Shown: piece by piece, positions 63,175 to 64,000 of the stretch
Position numbering within the stretch: the first letter of the stretch is position 1
Layout: each line of letters starts with the position of its first letter
From: an uncultured Pelagibacteraceae bacterium
GTDB taxonomy: Bacteria > Pseudomonadota > Alphaproteobacteria > Pelagibacterales > Pelagibacteraceae
Direction: 5' to 3'
DNA length: 64,000 bases
Assembly: GCA_902636075.1 (NCBI GenBank)
Contig: CACPQM010000001.1
Location: 1-64,000, forward strand
The notes under the pieces: model-generated
Databases searched by the model: none
What the model was told of the DNA's origin: nothing
Seen by the model: only the letters and a program-made list of their open reading frames with translations
Made by a program: the position numbers and the translations under genes

Positions 63175-64000
63175 ATGAATTCTATTTCTAAAATCGCAAA
63201 AAATAGCACTTATTTACAAATTACTTGGAATGATGGTGAAGAAAGTAAATTTAATTACATGTGGTTAAGAGATAATTGTCCCACTGCACATGATAAAGAT
63301 TCAAGACATAGAATGTTTAATATCTTAGAGGTATCAAAAGAAATAAATCCCAAAAAATATTCTTTAAATGGTGATGGCAAATTAGAAATAGAGTGGAGTG
63401 AGGGTGACCACACAAGTTATTATGATCCTAAGTGGTTGAGAGAAAATTGTTATACTATTAAAAATAAACAAGAATATGTCTCACCTTATCATCTTTGGGA
63501 TAATAATTTGGAAAACGAATTTTCGTCGATATATATTGAACATGATGAAGTAATTAATTCTGATGAAGGATTAATAAAGTGGTTAGAATTATTACATCAT
63601 AAAGGTATAGCAATAGTTAAAAATTCACCTACAGAAAAAAAATCAGGCTTTGAAATTCTTCATAGAATAAGTCATGTAAGGGAAACCTTTTTTAAAACTC
63701 CTTTTGAAGTAATCAATATTCCAAAACCAAATAATTCTGCTTATACAGCTCATGCTCTAAGAAATCATATGGATTTACCTTGGTTTGAATTACCACCTGG
63801 TTATCAGTTTTTACACTGTTTAGTAAATGATGCAAAGGGTGGAGATTCCTCTGCAATTGATGGTTTTGCAGTTGCTGATTATTTGAGAAAAAATGAAAAA
63901 GATATTTTTGAAACATTAATCTCTGTACCTCTAAAGTTTAGAGATAAAGATTATACCCAAGAATCTCACCGAAGCTTCCATGCTCCAGCAATTAGTTTAA
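63175..64000 (+). CDS. Gamma-butyrobetaine hydroxylase-like Fe(II)/2-oxoglutarate dioxygenase (cut by window edge)
   Basis: This family hydroxylates gamma-butyrobetaine to L-carnitine. The N-terminal GBBH-like domain shows YMWLRDNCPTAHD and DPKWLRENCY; the eukaryotic zinc-binding cysteines are only partly kept. The catalytic domain begins at about residue 130 with GIAIVKNSP, then the iron pair H198-M-D200 in NHMDLPWFELPPGYQFLHC and GGDSSAIDGFAVADYL. About 275 residues are visible; the distal His and C-terminus are outside. Its position beside carnitine genes and a quaternary ammonium ABC ATPase supports the assignment, though trimethyllysine hydroxylase is a close relative. Confidence 0.88.
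   Translation, partial: MNSISKIAKNSTYLQITWNDGEESKFNYMWLRDNCPTAHDKDSRHRMFNILEVSKEINPKKYSLNGDGKLEIEWSEGDHTSYYDPKWLRENCYTIKNKQEYVSPYHLWDNNLENEFSSIYIEHDEVINSDEGLIKWLELLHHKGIAIVKNSPTEKKSGFEILHRISHVRETFFKTPFEVINIPKPNNSAYTAHALRNHMDLPWFELPPGYQFLHCLVNDAKGGDSSAIDGFAVADYLRKNEKDIFETLISVPLKFRDKDYTQESHRSFHAPAISL

Overview
The window is about 30% G+C, very gene-dense and has almost no spacers longer than 100 bp. The best reading is an alphaproteobacterium of the SAR11 clade (Pelagibacterales). The supports are a circularly permuted tmRNA gene of the alphaproteobacterial type, ThyX in the role of thymidylate synthase, a fused indolepyruvate:ferredoxin oxidoreductase, many ATGA/TAATG-type gene overlaps, strong AT bias in codons, and a load of branched-chain amino acid ABC transporters and osmolyte catabolism genes. 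No tRNA, rRNA, insertion sequence, integrase, phage gene or CRISPR array was seen. Every gene looks like part of a resident, streamlined chromosome.

Layout. 1-2500: an edge-truncated GNAT acetyltransferase, tmRNA (minus strand), thyX and a convergent mrp. 2500-7000: hflK-hflC-DUF2065-degP-miaA, a membrane and periplasmic protein quality-control operon. 7000-12100: ilvB-ilvH-ilvC and leuA, valine/isoleucine/leucine synthesis. 12100-17570: mreB-mreC-mreD-mrdA-rodA, the elongasome. 17650-25410: an overlapping run of a DadA-like oxidase, fused IorAB, an EamA exporter, a D-2-hydroxyacid dehydrogenase, an HDAC-like deacetylase and msrB. 25477-27089: a two-gene surface unit (inverse-autotransporter-type beta-barrel plus a cysteine-containing secreted protein). 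27128-29685: DUF1479 oxygenase, glutaredoxin, DUF2805 and a LysE exporter.

29778-43497 holds two complete Liv-type ABC importers. The first (substrate-binding protein, internal terminator, HMGF) continues into the exporter pair azlCD, an exported pentapeptide-repeat protein, a glutarate 2-hydroxylase (GlaH/CsiD) and a P5CR-like reductase. The second (GFHM, then LysE) faces its own substrate-binding protein across a shared hairpin.

43571-56663 is minus-strand catabolic DNA in two stacked operons. One has an LLM flavin enzyme, a TPP enzyme, DUF1185, an alpha/beta hydrolase, an aldehyde dehydrogenase and EamA. The other has a class II aldolase, a CitE-like lyase, a hotdog thioesterase, TauD, a GMC oxidoreductase, EamA and an IPNS-like oxygenase. 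Divergently at 56699 lie a BKACE enzyme, L-carnitine dehydrogenase, a second LLM enzyme and a second alpha/beta hydrolase. At 60383-64000 come an SDR, an HxD oxygenase, a ProV-type ATPase and, divergently, a gamma-butyrobetaine hydroxylase that runs off the window.

Read together, 54.6-64 kb can account for gamma-butyrobetaine to L-carnitine to 3-dehydrocarnitine to betainyl-CoA plus acetoacetate to glycine betaine. Around it sit several enzymes whose substrates cannot be read from sequence. These neighbours, the surface pair at 25.5-27.1 kb and the LLM/TPP/DUF1185 operon are the best places to look for undescribed biology.
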